Shown here in pieces: positions 16,398-25,276 of a DNA stretch of 64,000 bases; position 1 is the stretch's first letter; every line of letters starts with the position of its first letter. Both the position numbers and the translations under genes were made by a program. The notes below the pieces were generated by a model. That model was not told where the DNA came from. It saw only the letters and a program-made list of their open reading frames with translations, and did not search any database. Origin of the DNA: Thalassospira australica (GTDB taxonomy: Bacteria; Pseudomonadota; Alphaproteobacteria; Rhodospirillales; Thalassospiraceae); assembly GCF_000763295.1 (NCBI RefSeq), contig NZ_JRJE01000004.1:186001-250000 (forward strand), given 5' to 3'.

Positions 16398-19300
16398 TCA
16401 ATCCTCATCCATCGACATCAGGGATGCGTTGCCCCCTGCGGCCGTAGTGTTGATTGTTATGGTCTTTTCCGTGGCAAACCGATGCAGGAACGCCTCATCG
16501 GGCAGCGCACCATCATCCTCGGCGCCACTATCGGAAATCAGCGACAGGATCGCGCCATCCCGTTTCGCCAAAAGCTGCTTGAACGATGTCACACGATCCA
16601 ACGGTGCCACACAGGACACCCCGGCAATATCGCCATCATACATTGCACCAAGCCCCGTGTTCGCCCCGACAGCCTTGACCAGTTTTGCCGGCAGTCCCGC
16701 CTGCTGTGCCAAGGCCGGAATATCAGTCAACCATTTCTGATCGCCTGCAAGGATAACCGCATTGCCTGCCGCCAACGCGGCCCCCAAATGACGCATCACC
16801 CGTGCCGGATCGGCATCCTTGTCAGCCTGCACGAGATAAACACCGCGCCCCTGACAATAAAGGTCATTGGTTTCGCCCGTTGGCCCAGGCATCCGCGTTG
16901 GTGCAACAAAGCCGTTTTCCGAAAGGGCCGCAAAGTTCGCGACATGATCCGCCCCGGCCTGCAAGGCAGCATTGCCTGATGTCTCCATCTTGGCAGAAAG
17001 CTTTTCAAGAATGGTCACCCGCGCATTGCCATCGGTCGCCTGCCATTCTTCCTGCGCGGCCAGCATGGTCGCGTAGTCACGTGCGGCAATGACGTCTTTC
17101 ACAATGATCGGTGCGCGGTCATCTGTCTCCTCAGTGTCGCTTATCGTTGCGGCATGTGCCACGGGCTTGGCAAACCGTTCGACATAGTGCGGGCCACCGG
17201 CCTTGGGACCTGTACCCGACTTGCCCTGCCCGCCGAACGGCTGCACCCCGACAACCGCCCCGATCTGGTTACGGTTCACATAGCAGTTACCGACACGCAG
17301 CTTGTGCGAGATTTCGCGCACCGTCGTATCAATGCGCGAATGAATGCCAAGCGTCAGGCCATATCCCGATGCGTTGATCTGATCGAGGATCTTGTCCATG
17401 TCACGCGCTTTAAAACGCACCACATGCACCACAGGACCGAATACTTCGCGTTCGAGCACATCAATCGACGGAATCTCAAAGCAATGCGGGGCAAAGAAGT
17501 TACCACCTTCGCATTCCGGCAGCGTGTCACACGCATGCAGAAGCTTGGCTTCCCTTTTCATCCGTTCGGCATGGGCTTCAAGAACCTTGCGCGATTTTTC
17601 GTCAATCACCGGACCGACATCGATATCAAGGAACTTCGGATCGCCGACGCGAAGCTCCTTCATCGCACCAACCAGCATGTCACACAGCTTATCGGCAATG
17701 TCTTCCTGCACAAACAAAACACGCAGTGCCGAACACCGCTGCCCCGCGGACTGGAAACCGGAAATGATTGCATCCTGAACCACCTGTTCGGGCAGCGCGG
17801 TCGAGTCAACAATCATCGCATTCTGACCACCGGTTTCCGCAATCAGCGGCAATGGCACACCCGGACGTTTGGCAAGGGCCTGGTTGATCACCTGTGCTGT
17901 TTCGGTTGACCCGGTGAAGGCCACACCGGCAATGCGCGGATCATTGATCAACTGATTGCCAATCACACGGCCCGGCCCGGGCAGGAGTTGGAAGGCCGAC
18001 CCCGGCACACCGGATTGAAGGATCAGCTCTGCGGCACGGGCGGCAACCAGTGATGTCTGCTCTGCCGGTTTGGCAATAACAGCATTTCCTGCAGCCAGTG
18101 CCGCTGTCACCTGCCCCAGGAAAATCGCAAGCGGGAAGTTCCACGGGCTAATGCAAACAATAACGCCGCGCCCTTCAAGCGGACTACCTTCGCGGAAAGT
18201 TTCCTCCGCCCGATTGGCGTAATAGCGGCAGAAATCAACCGCCTCACGCACTTCGGCAACACCATCAAGATAAAGCTTGCCTGCTTCGCGCTGACAGAGC
18301 GCGATGAACTCGTCCATGTTTTCTTCAAGCAGATCGCCCAGACGACGCAGCGCCGTTGCACGATCGGCACCAGGCGTTTTATTCCAGCTTTCATAGCCTG
18401 TCAGCGCAGCGACGATGGCGGCTTCGACATCTGCCTCGGTTGCCTGCACCAGATCGCCGACCTTTTCGCTGAGCTTGGCCGGATTCAGAACATCAACCGG
18501 CGTACCGGAAATCAGTTTTCCGTCAATCAGGGGCGCTGCGTTCCATGTCTTGCCCTGAATTTCGGCCAGCTTGGCACTCAGCGGCAACAGTTTTTCCGTA
18601 TCGGTCAAATCGATCCCGCGCGAATTCACCCGCCCTGCGCCGAACAAATCAATCGGAGCCGGAATTTTCGGATGACCTTTACGCGGCAGTGCGGCCATTT
18701 TTTCGATGGGATCAGCGATCATTTCTTCGATCGGCAGTTGTTCATCCTGAATACGGTTCACGAAACTTGTGTTCGCACCGTTTTCAAGCAGGCGTCGCAC
18801 CAGATACGCCAAAAGATCTTCATGTGTTCCGACCGGTGCATAAACACGGCACGGAACATTTTCACCGTCCTTGTCAACGATCTGCCCATACAATGCTTCA
18901 CCCATGCCATGCAGGCGCTGGAATTCGAATGTGCGGTCATTGCCCGCCATTTCAAGGACAGACGCCACGGTGTGGGCATTGTGGCTTGCGAACTGGCAAT
19001 AAAATGCGTCGCGGCGCGACAACATATATTTCGCACAGGCCAAATAGGACACATCGGTCGATGCCTTGCGGGTAAAGACCGGATAGCCGTCAAAGCCGTT
19101 TTCCTGACTGAATTTGACCTCGGTATCCCAATAGGCCCCTTTGACAAGGCGCACCATCATCTTGCGCCCGACCTTGGTCGACAGATCCGCCAACCATTCG
19201 AGAACATGATAGGCACGTTTCTGATAGGCCTGCACTGCAAGGCCGTAGCCCTCCCACCCGTCAAGGTCGGGGTCGGCAAATACGGTGCCTATCACATCAA

Positions 19301-20210
19301 GTGACAAATCAAGACGGTTGGCTTCTTCGGCATCAACGGTGAAACCGATGTCGTATTTCTTTGCCAGAAGTGCCAGTTGCTTAAGACGCGGGGTCAGTTC
19401 GGTCATCACCCGTTCGTAGTTGGCAAAATCATAGCGCGGATGAATGGCCGACAGCTTGACCGAAATGCCCGGACTGTCAATCGGCCCACGGCCATTGGCC
19501 ACCCGACCGATATCATGGATCGCGGTTTCATAGCTTTTGTAGTAGCGATCAGCATCGTCCATGGTGCGGGCCGCTTCGCCCAGCATGTCATAGGAATAGC
19601 GGTAGCCTTTTTCTTCGTTCGCCTTGGCACGTTCGGATGCCTCGTCAATGGTACGCCCCATGACGAACTGACGGCCCATGATTCGCATCGCATGATTAAA
19701 CGCCTTGCGAATGACAGGCTCACCGGAACGGCCAATCATGCGTTTGATCAAACGACCCGGATCGGCTTTTTCCGCCTTGCCGAATTTGATCACGCGCCCG
19801 GTCAACATCAGCCCCCAGGTCGACGCATTCACAAAGAAACTATCAGAATGGCCCAGATGGCTTTGCCAGTCGGCGTCAAACAGTTTGTCCTGAATAAGCT
19901 TGTCCGCCGTAACCGCATCAGGCACGCGCAGCAATGCTTCGGCAAGGCACATCAGAATGACGCCTTCCTTGCTGGAAAGCTCATATTCATGAAGAAGCGC
20001 ATCAATGCCGCTTTTGCCGTTATCGGCTTCGCGCACACGGGCAACAAGCTGATAGGCGCGATCGTGAACACGCGCGGTCTGTTCCGGGGAAAGACGCGCA
20101 GCCTCGATCATACGCTCAACAACGGCTTCTTCATCGGCACGATGGGCATCCCTGATCTGCTGACGGATCTTGTTTGGTTGGGGCAATTCAGTACGGAACA
20201 TCTGCTTCAC
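16398..20210 (-). CDS. putA: Bifunctional proline dehydrogenase/L-glutamate gamma-semialdehyde dehydrogenase
   Basis: Oxidises proline to glutamate in two channelled steps, delivering electrons first to quinone through FAD and then to NAD. The 1270 residues show a PRODH barrel (about 190-490, with VRLVKGAYWD near 353-362) and an aldehyde dehydrogenase domain with GSTE, Glu792 (AETGG) and nucleophile Cys826 (GQRCSAL). A further 200 or so residues (about 1060-1270) resemble the C-terminal ALDH-superfamily domain of long type B PutAs. There is no N-terminal ribbon-helix-helix domain, so it is not a self-repressor; the divergent Lrp-type gene is the likely activator. ATG 20210 is 197 bp from that gene. 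Confidence 0.96.
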   Translation of the reverse strand: MKQMFRTELPQPNKIRQQIRDAHRADEEAVVERMIEAARLSPEQTARVHDRAYQLVARVREADNGKSGIDALLHEYELSSKEGVILMCLAEALLRVPDAVTADKLIQDKLFDADWQSHLGHSDSFFVNASTWGLMLTGRVIKFGKAEKADPGRLIKRMIGRSGEPVIRKAFNHAMRIMGRQFVMGRTIDEASERAKANEEKGYRYSYDMLGEAARTMDDADRYYKSYETAIHDIGRVANGRGPIDSPGISVKLSAIHPRYDFANYERVMTELTPRLKQLALLAKKYDIGFTVDAEEANRLDLSLDVIGTVFADPDLDGWEGYGLAVQAYQKRAYHVLEWLADLSTKVGRKMMVRLVKGAYWDTEVKFSQENGFDGYPVFTRKASTDVSYLACAKYMLSRRDAFYCQFASHNAHTVASVLEMAGNDRTFEFQRLHGMGEALYGQIVDKDGENVPCRVYAPVGTHEDLLAYLVRRLLENGANTSFVNRIQDEQLPIEEMIADPIEKMAALPRKGHPKIPAPIDLFGAGRVNSRGIDLTDTEKLLPLSAKLAEIQGKTWNAAPLIDGKLISGTPVDVLNPAKLSEKVGDLVQATEADVEAAIVAALTGYESWNKTPGADRATALRRLGDLLEENMDEFIALCQREAGKLYLDGVAEVREAVDFCRYYANRAEETFREGSPLEGRGVIVCISPWNFPLAIFLGQVTAALAAGNAVIAKPAEQTSLVAARAAELILQSGVPGSAFQLLPGPGRVIGNQLINDPRIAGVAFTGSTETAQVINQALAKRPGVPLPLIAETGGQNAMIVDSTALPEQVVQDAIISGFQSAGQRCSALRVLFVQEDIADKLCDMLVGAMKELRVGDPKFLDIDVGPVIDEKSRKVLEAHAERMKREAKLLHACDTLPECEGGNFFAPHCFEIPSIDVLEREVFGPVVHVVRFKARDMDKILDQINASGYGLTLGIHSRIDTTVREISHKLRVGNCYVNRNQIGAVVGVQPFGGQGKSGTGPKAGGPHYVERFAKPVAHAATISDTEETDDRAPIIVKDVIAARDYATMLAAQEEWQATDGNARVTILEKLSAKMETSGNAALQAGADHVANFAALSENGFVAPTRMPGPTGETNDLYCQGRGVYLVQADKDADPARVMRHLGAALAAGNAVILAGDQKWLTDIPALAQQAGLPAKLVKAVGANTGLGAMYDGDIAGVSCVAPLDRVTSFKQLLAKRDGAILSLISDSGAEDDGALPDEAFLHRFATEKTITINTTAAGGNASLMSMDED

Positions 20211-20407
20211 TCTCTCCGTGATGTTTCAACCATCAACGATCCTGAAAATCGCGCATGACATGCTGCACTTCAGGTCCTGATGCACCTCTATGACGACAGA
20301 GACTATTATTTCGATCAAAAAATGTGCTGCCAATTTTCCAAAAAATACGATATATCATCCACTGTATTCATTTTTAGATAGTCACAAACACTGGCTGGAC
20401 ACTCAAA
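20211..20407. promoter_or_regulatory. putA/lrp-type divergent control region
   Basis: This 197-bp AT-rich region separates two divergent genes. It contains TCAGG-T-CCTGA (20270-20280) flanked by TGCA on both sides, an 11-bp palindrome that could be a regulator half-site pair, and an AT-rich stretch around 20340-20375. Lrp-family PutR proteins typically bind such regions at several sites; no specific box is certain here. Confidence 0.4.
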
Positions 20408-20881
20408 ATGCAGAAGAACCACAAGAATCTGGATAAAATCGATAAACAGATCCTCCGGGAACTTCAAAACGATGGGCGCATGTCAAACGTAGAGCTGTCG
20501 CGCCGGGTCAACCTCAGCCCGACCCCATGCCTTGAACGTGTGCGCCGCCTCGAACAACATGGCTTTATTACCGGCTATATGGCGACCCTTGACCCGCGCA
20601 AACTCAACCAGTCTCTGGTTGTTTTCGTCGAGATCACTTTGGACCGTACAACGCCCGATGTTTTTGATGTCTTCGCGTCTGCGATCCGCAAGTTGCCTGA
20701 AATCGAAGAATGCCACATGGTCGCAGGCGGCTTTGACTACCTGGTGAAACTTCGCGTTGAAGATATGTATGCCTACCGCGAGTTTCTTGAACGGCTGTCT
20801 TCTGTTCCGGGTGTCGGTCAGACTCATACATATGTTGTCATGGAAGAAGTAAAAGCGCGCCCGGGCATCACAATCCCCTGA
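20408..20881 (+). CDS. Lrp/AsnC-family regulator, probable putA activator
   Basis: A 157-residue feast/famine regulator: N-terminal winged HTH (about 7-60: KIDKQILRELQNDGRMS then LSRRVNLSPTPCLERVRRLE) and a C-terminal RAM ligand-binding domain (about 68-150). It lies divergently next to putA, the arrangement known for PutR/BkdR-type proline-responsive activators in alphaproteobacteria. Ligand proline and target putA are inferred from the context only. It may also influence the neighbouring leucine genes. Confidence 0.9.
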   Translation: MQKNHKNLDKIDKQILRELQNDGRMSNVELSRRVNLSPTPCLERVRRLEQHGFITGYMATLDPRKLNQSLVVFVEITLDRTTPDVFDVFASAIRKLPEIEECHMVAGGFDYLVKLRVEDMYAYREFLERLSSVPGVGQTHTYVVMEEVKARPGITIP

Positions 20882-21016
20882 CCAGGGTCACACGACCTAT
20901 ATTTTTTTATTGATTCGCAACAACTTAATAGATCAAGATCGACTCTGCAAAAGCAGACACAAGATTTGCTGGGGTCGGTATTGCCTTAAAGAATCAACAA
21001 AAGCAGGGTCAGGAAC

Positions 21017-21628
21017 ATGTCCGAAGTCAGCTTCTATTTCGACTTTTCATCACCTTACGGCTATCTCGCCGCCGAACAGATGGATGCGTTTGAGCAGCGC
21101 CTCGGCGTCAGCGTAATCTGGCGTCCCTTCATGATTGGCGCTGCTTTCAAACAAACCGGACAAAGCCCGCTTTTGGACCAACCGATCCGCGGCCCCTATT
21201 TCCGCCACGACATGGAACGCTGCGCGCGGTTGAAAAACATCGCCTTTCGCATTCCTGACAACTTCCCCTATGCCGCGCTTGTCCCGACACGGGCATATTA
21301 CTGGCTCGAAGAAAACTCCCCCAAACTTGCCCGCCTATTCGCCAAGGATATCTATCGCGGCTATTTCGCAGACGGACTGGATATGTCTGATCCGGAGAAC
21401 GTCTTTGCCGCGGCCACCCGTCATTCGATTGACGTCAGTGAAATGCGCGCAGCCGTCGAATCGCAAAAATGGAAAGACCATGTGCGCAAGGTAACTGAGG
21501 ACGCCATCGCCATGGGCGCATTTGGGTCACCATTCTTCTTTTATGAAGACGAGCCGTTCTTTGGGAATGACCGAATGGATCAACTTGAACAGTGGATTTC
21601 ACTCAGCAAGGGAACGCAAGACAGTTAA
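21017..21628 (+). CDS. 2-hydroxychromene-2-carboxylate isomerase family protein (second copy)
   Basis: A 203-residue DsbA-fold protein. FDFSSPYGYLA (9-19) carries the serine that activates glutathione in kappa GST/HCCA isomerases, and AFGSPFFFYEDEPFFGNDRM near the C-terminus supplies the cis-proline loop and closing signature. It fits the family better than the paralogue at 12415, from which it is clearly diverged. The ATG follows CAGGAAC after a 135-bp gap from the Lrp-type gene. The physiological substrate is unknown; no aromatic-degradation genes are present. Confidence 0.9.
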   Translation: MSEVSFYFDFSSPYGYLAAEQMDAFEQRLGVSVIWRPFMIGAAFKQTGQSPLLDQPIRGPYFRHDMERCARLKNIAFRIPDNFPYAALVPTRAYYWLEENSPKLARLFAKDIYRGYFADGLDMSDPENVFAAATRHSIDVSEMRAAVESQKWKDHVRKVTEDAIAMGAFGSPFFFYEDEPFFGNDRMDQLEQWISLSKGTQDS

Positions 21629-21676
21629 ATGATCTGATTGACCGAAATGACGAGCGGACAACACCAAGGCACGAGC

Positions 21677-22596
21677 TTAGTCTGAAAATTTCGTTTCCGC
21701 TGCTTCGATTGACATCCAGACATCCGCATTATGCGCAAGCGCTTCTTGCACATCCGGGCGCGCAAGACGCTTATTCAGCAGCGCGATCATTTCCCTGCCC
21801 CAGCGGTTTCTGGAACAGGCGGCATGATAGTTCATCATTTCCGAGGCTTCGTGGAACGGGTGCGTTGCGATTTCTGGTGTATCCTTAGCGCGAAAATCGA
21901 TCCCTTGCGCCACAAACCGCCAGGTCATAAGCCATGGCGGCGCCAGGAAAAATCCACCCGATTCTGCGCAACCATCGACACCATCGGCGCAATAAAGTTC
22001 GGGGCGGGATGTGAAACCACGCTGTTGGTCGCGGCATATTTTGCGATCAGCGCGTCAATGCGTTCCCCATAGGACACCTTCGCCCCAACCCCGACAACGA
22101 AACCGTTCTTTAGCAGCGTTTCAAGCGATACACCTTCAACAAGGTATGGACGTAATCTTTGATTGCTCCTGGCATAAATCAAATGGCTGCTTGCAAGCCG
22201 TGCACTTGGCAGTTCAGAGAAATACAGAACCTTCTCCCTTTCTGCATTTCGCATTAAGCCCGGAATACAATAATTTTCAGACCGGACTTGCAGGTATAAA
22301 CGGGCAATGTTTGCGTGAACCGCGACATTCTCATCGCGTGGTGGCTGCCCCAACAGTGTTGTAATGATCCCACCATGCATACCCTTGCCCGCCAGTGGTC
22401 CGGAAGCGATACCGATCGGCGGAATATCAATTTTCAGCCAGCGGATCTCCTTTATCAGGTCAAGCTCGTCGGCAGACGCCGCCTTAGCCCCAAGGATTAA
22501 TCCCCCAAGGATCACACACCCGATCAACTTTGACAAAACTGGGCCTATACAGGTTTTCAACAACCACTCCGCAAAAAATGTGTCAGCCTCCACCAT
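21677..22596 (-). pseudogene. Frameshifted periplasmic solute-binding-like protein
   Basis: Two overlapping minus-strand frames form one gene. The first (from about 22596, ending at 21925) has a signal peptide closing AKAASA and a body like amino-acid-type periplasmic solute-binding proteins. It stops after VDFSWRRHGL. In the next frame the same DNA reads FFLAPPWLMTWRFVAQGIDF and continues to 21677 without interruption. The break is at a run of five As (21948-21952; five Ts on the coding strand); one more T would restore the frame. So this is either a recent one-base deletion or a sequencing error in a homopolymer. Start choice is uncertain; an in-frame GTG exists at 22683. If intact it would be about 306 residues, with no transport genes beside it. 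Confidence 0.75.
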
Positions 22597-22752
22597 ATAT
22601 GTATTCTGCCGCCACCTTACAGCCCCTGAAAATAACTTGGCCCGATCTAAAAAACGAACAACGCCCGAACACAGAAAACACACGTAAAACCAACGAATAT
22701 CGTTAAACAGGCGACATATACCTAAATTCGGTACTGAATTACCTATTTAATA

Positions 22753-22781
22753 TTGACGTTTACGTAAACTTCACCCATAAC
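22753..22781 (+). promoter_or_regulatory. Promoter and LiuR-like operator of the liu operon
   Basis: TTGACG (22753-22758), 17 bp, CATAAC (22776-22781) make a plausible -35/-10. The spacer holds GTTTACGTAAAC (22758-22769), a perfect 12-bp palindrome; read as TTGACGT-TT-ACGTAAA (22753-22768) it is a 7-2-7 repeat with one mismatch. This resembles the site I recall for LiuR, the MerR-family regulator of branched-chain amino-acid breakdown; an operator between -35 and -10 is typical of MerR proteins. Confidence 0.6.
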
Positions 22782-22844
22782 AAACCCTATAAACACCTTT
22801 CACACGGGCCTGGTTTGCCCATAACAAGATGGTGAAAACGGACG

Positions 22845-24455
22845 ATGACGGTACTGAAATCTGCGGTGAACACCCGTTCAGAAGAATTCCGCAACAATGC
22901 CGACCATATGGAACAACTGGTTGCCGATCTGCGCGATCAGGTATCGACTGTTAAACTGGGCGGCGGAGAACGCGCGCGAGATCGTCATACCGGACGCGGA
23001 AAATTGCTGCCACGCGAACGTATTCGCCAGCTTTTGGATATCGGATCGCCGTTTCTGGAACTCTCCCAACTTGCCGCACACGGCATGTATGGCGACGAAG
23101 ACGTCCCCGCAGCCGGCATCATTACCGGCATTGGCCGGGTATCAGGCGTTGAATGCGTGATTGTCGCCAATGATGCCACGGTCAAGGGCGGCTCCTACTA
23201 CCCGATGACAGTAAAGAAGCACCTTCGTGCTCAGGAAATCGCACTCGAAAATAACCTGCCCTGCATCTATCTGGTCGATAGTGGTGGCGCCAACCTGCCG
23301 CGACAGGATGACGTTTTTCCCGATCGCGACCATTTCGGACGCATCTTCTTTAATCAGGCAACCATGTCCTCACAAGGCATCCCGCAGATCGCGGTTGTCA
23401 TGGGGTCCTGCACGGCGGGTGGTGCCTATGTCCCCGCCATGTCGGACGAAAGCATCATTGTCCGCAAACAGGGCACGATTTTCCTTGGCGGCCCGCCGCT
23501 GGTAAAGGCCGCGACCGGCGAAGTCGTTTCGGCTGAAGATCTTGGCGGGGCAGATGTTCATTGTAAAACATCGGGTGTGACCGACCATTACGCACAGGAT
23601 GACAGCCACGCCCTGTCGATCGCGCGTGATGTGGTCAAAAACCTGAACTGGACAAAGAATCCCGGCCTGACGTTGTCCGAACCCCGTGCACCGGCCTATG
23701 ACCCGCGCGAAATTTATGGCGTTGTGCCGACCGATACCAAAAAGCCCTATGACGTGCGCGAAATCATTGCCCGCATTGTTGATGGCTCCGAGTTTGATGA
23801 ATTCAAGGCACAATACGGCACGACCCTTGTTACCGGTTTTGCCCGCATCTTTGGCTATCCTGTCGGCATTATTGCCAATAACGGCATCCTGTTTTCGGAA
23901 AGCGCACTTAAAGGTGCGCATTTCATCGAACTCTGCGCCCAGCGCGGCATTCCGCTGGTGTTCTTGCAAAACATCACCGGCTTCATGATTGGACGCAAAT
24001 ATGAAAGCGGCGGCATCGCCAAGGATGGCGCGAAACTTGTCACCGCCGTCGCCACCGCCAAGGTTCCGAAATTCACCATCCTGATCGGTGGGTCATTTGG
24101 GGCCGGCAACTATGGCATGTGCGGGCGTGCATATAGCCCGCGCTTCCTGTGGATGTGGCCAAATGCGCGTATTTCGGTGATGGGTGGTGAACAGGCAGCA
24201 AATGTTTTGACCCAAATTCGCGCCGATGCCGCCGAAAAACGCGGTGAAAACTGGCCGGAAGCCGAACAGGAGGCCTTCAAGGCCCCGATCCGTGATCAAT
24301 ATGAAGAACAGGGCCACCCCTATTACGCGTCAGCGCGGCTGTGGGATGATGGCGTGATTGATCCGGCCGATACCCGCATGGTTCTTGGTCTTGGCCTGTC
24401 TGCGGCACTCAACAAACCGGTCGAAGAAACCCGGTTTGGCGTGTTCAGAATGTGA
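22845..24455 (+). CDS. liuB: Methylcrotonyl-CoA carboxylase, carboxyltransferase (beta) subunit
   Basis: Transfers CO2 from carboxybiotin to 3-methylcrotonyl-CoA in leucine catabolism. The 536-residue protein has the N- and C-terminal crotonase-like carboxyltransferase halves; recognisable MCC-type segments are [29 protein letters not shown] and [12 protein letters not shown]. It is the first gene of liuB-liuC-liuD-liuE, with the biotin-carrying partner two genes downstream. Spacing is tight throughout the operon (7 bp to liuC). Expression is probably set by the palindrome in the promoter at 22753. The usual preceding gene liuA (isovaleryl-CoA dehydrogenase) is absent here. Confidence 0.96.
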   Translation: MTVLKSAVNTRSEEFRNNADHMEQLVADLRDQVSTVKLGGGERARDRHTGRGKLLPRERIRQLLDIGSPFLELSQLAAHGMYGDEDVPAAGIITGIGRVSGVECVIVANDATVKGGSYYPMTVKKHLRAQEIALENNLPCIYLVDSGGANLPRQDDVFPDRDHFGRIFFNQATMSSQGIPQIAVVMGSCTAGGAYVPAMSDESIIVRKQGTIFLGGPPLVKAATGEVVSAEDLGGADVHCKTSGVTDHYAQDDSHALSIARDVVKNLNWTKNPGLTLSEPRAPAYDPREIYGVVPTDTKKPYDVREIIARIVDGSEFDEFKAQYGTTLVTGFARIFGYPVGIIANNGILFSESALKGAHFIELCAQRGIPLVFLQNITGFMIGRKYESGGIAKDGAKLVTAVATAKVPKFTILIGGSFGAGNYGMCGRAYSPRFLWMWPNARISVMGGEQAANVLTQIRADAAEKRGENWPEAEQEAFKAPIRDQYEEQGHPYYASARLWDDGVIDPADTRMVLGLGLSAALNKPVEETRFGVFRM

Positions 24456-24462
24456 GGTGACC

Positions 24463-25275
24463 ATGACCAATGTAAACACCAATAACATTTCTGATGCCGC
24501 GATCTGTGAAATCACGGAAGCCGGGATTGCGACCATCACGCTCAACCGTCCGGACATTCACAATGCGTTTGACGATGTCCTGATCGCCGATTTGACGACA
24601 AAAATCGACACCCTAAACACCGATCCAGCGGTTCGCGTGATCATTCTGACTGGGGCTGGCAAAAGCTTTTCGGCCGGGGCAGACCTTAACTGGATGAAGC
24701 GCATGGCGGAGTATAGCCATGCTGAAAACCTCGCAGATTCGCGCGCCCTTGCCAAATTGATGAAGGTTTTGAATTTCTCATCAAAACCGACCATCGCACT
24801 GGTTAATGGTGCGGCCTTTGGCGGCGGGGTTGGTTTGGCGGCATGCTGTGACATCGTGATCGCATCGGACCGCGCCAGTTTCTGCCTGTCGGAAGTTAAG
24901 CTGGGCCTGATCCCGGCGGTAATTTCCCCCTATGTGGTTGAGGCCATCGGCGTTAACCAGGCACGGCGTTATTTCCTGACGGCTGAACGATTTAATGCCC
25001 AAACCGCTCAACAGATCGGGCTGGTTCATGAAGTCGTATCTGGCGATGAACTAACTGCCCGCGGACAGGAAATGGCAAAGATTCTGCTGGCCAATGGGCC
25101 GGATGCCATGCATGCCGCCAAGAACCTGATTTACGCCGTTGCCAACAAGCCGATTTCAGATGCCGTGATTGATGACACAGCACAACGCATTGCCGATCAA
25201 CGGGCAAGCGACGAGGGCCGCGAAGGTATCAGAGCCTTTCTGGAAAAACGTCCCGCGAACTGGAGCAAGAAATAA
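24463..25275 (+). CDS. liuC: Methylglutaconyl-CoA hydratase (enoyl-CoA hydratase/isomerase family)
   Basis: Hydrates 3-methylglutaconyl-CoA to HMG-CoA. The 270-residue crotonase-fold protein shows the oxyanion-hole segments FSAGADLNWMKRM and NGAAFGGGVGLAACCD, and a glutamate in LSEVKLGLIPA. I chose ATG 24463 over the longer open frame because GAGGTGA sits just before it and it follows the liuB stop by 7 bp. Substrate is assigned from its place between the two carboxylase subunit genes and HMG-CoA lyase; in isolation it would only be called an enoyl-CoA hydratase. Confidence 0.93.
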   Translation: MTNVNTNNISDAAICEITEAGIATITLNRPDIHNAFDDVLIADLTTKIDTLNTDPAVRVIILTGAGKSFSAGADLNWMKRMAEYSHAENLADSRALAKLMKVLNFSSKPTIALVNGAAFGGGVGLAACCDIVIASDRASFCLSEVKLGLIPAVISPYVVEAIGVNQARRYFLTAERFNAQTAQQIGLVHEVVSGDELTARGQEMAKILLANGPDAMHAAKNLIYAVANKPISDAVIDDTAQRIADQRASDEGREGIRAFLEKRPANWSKK

Positions 25276-25276
25276 C

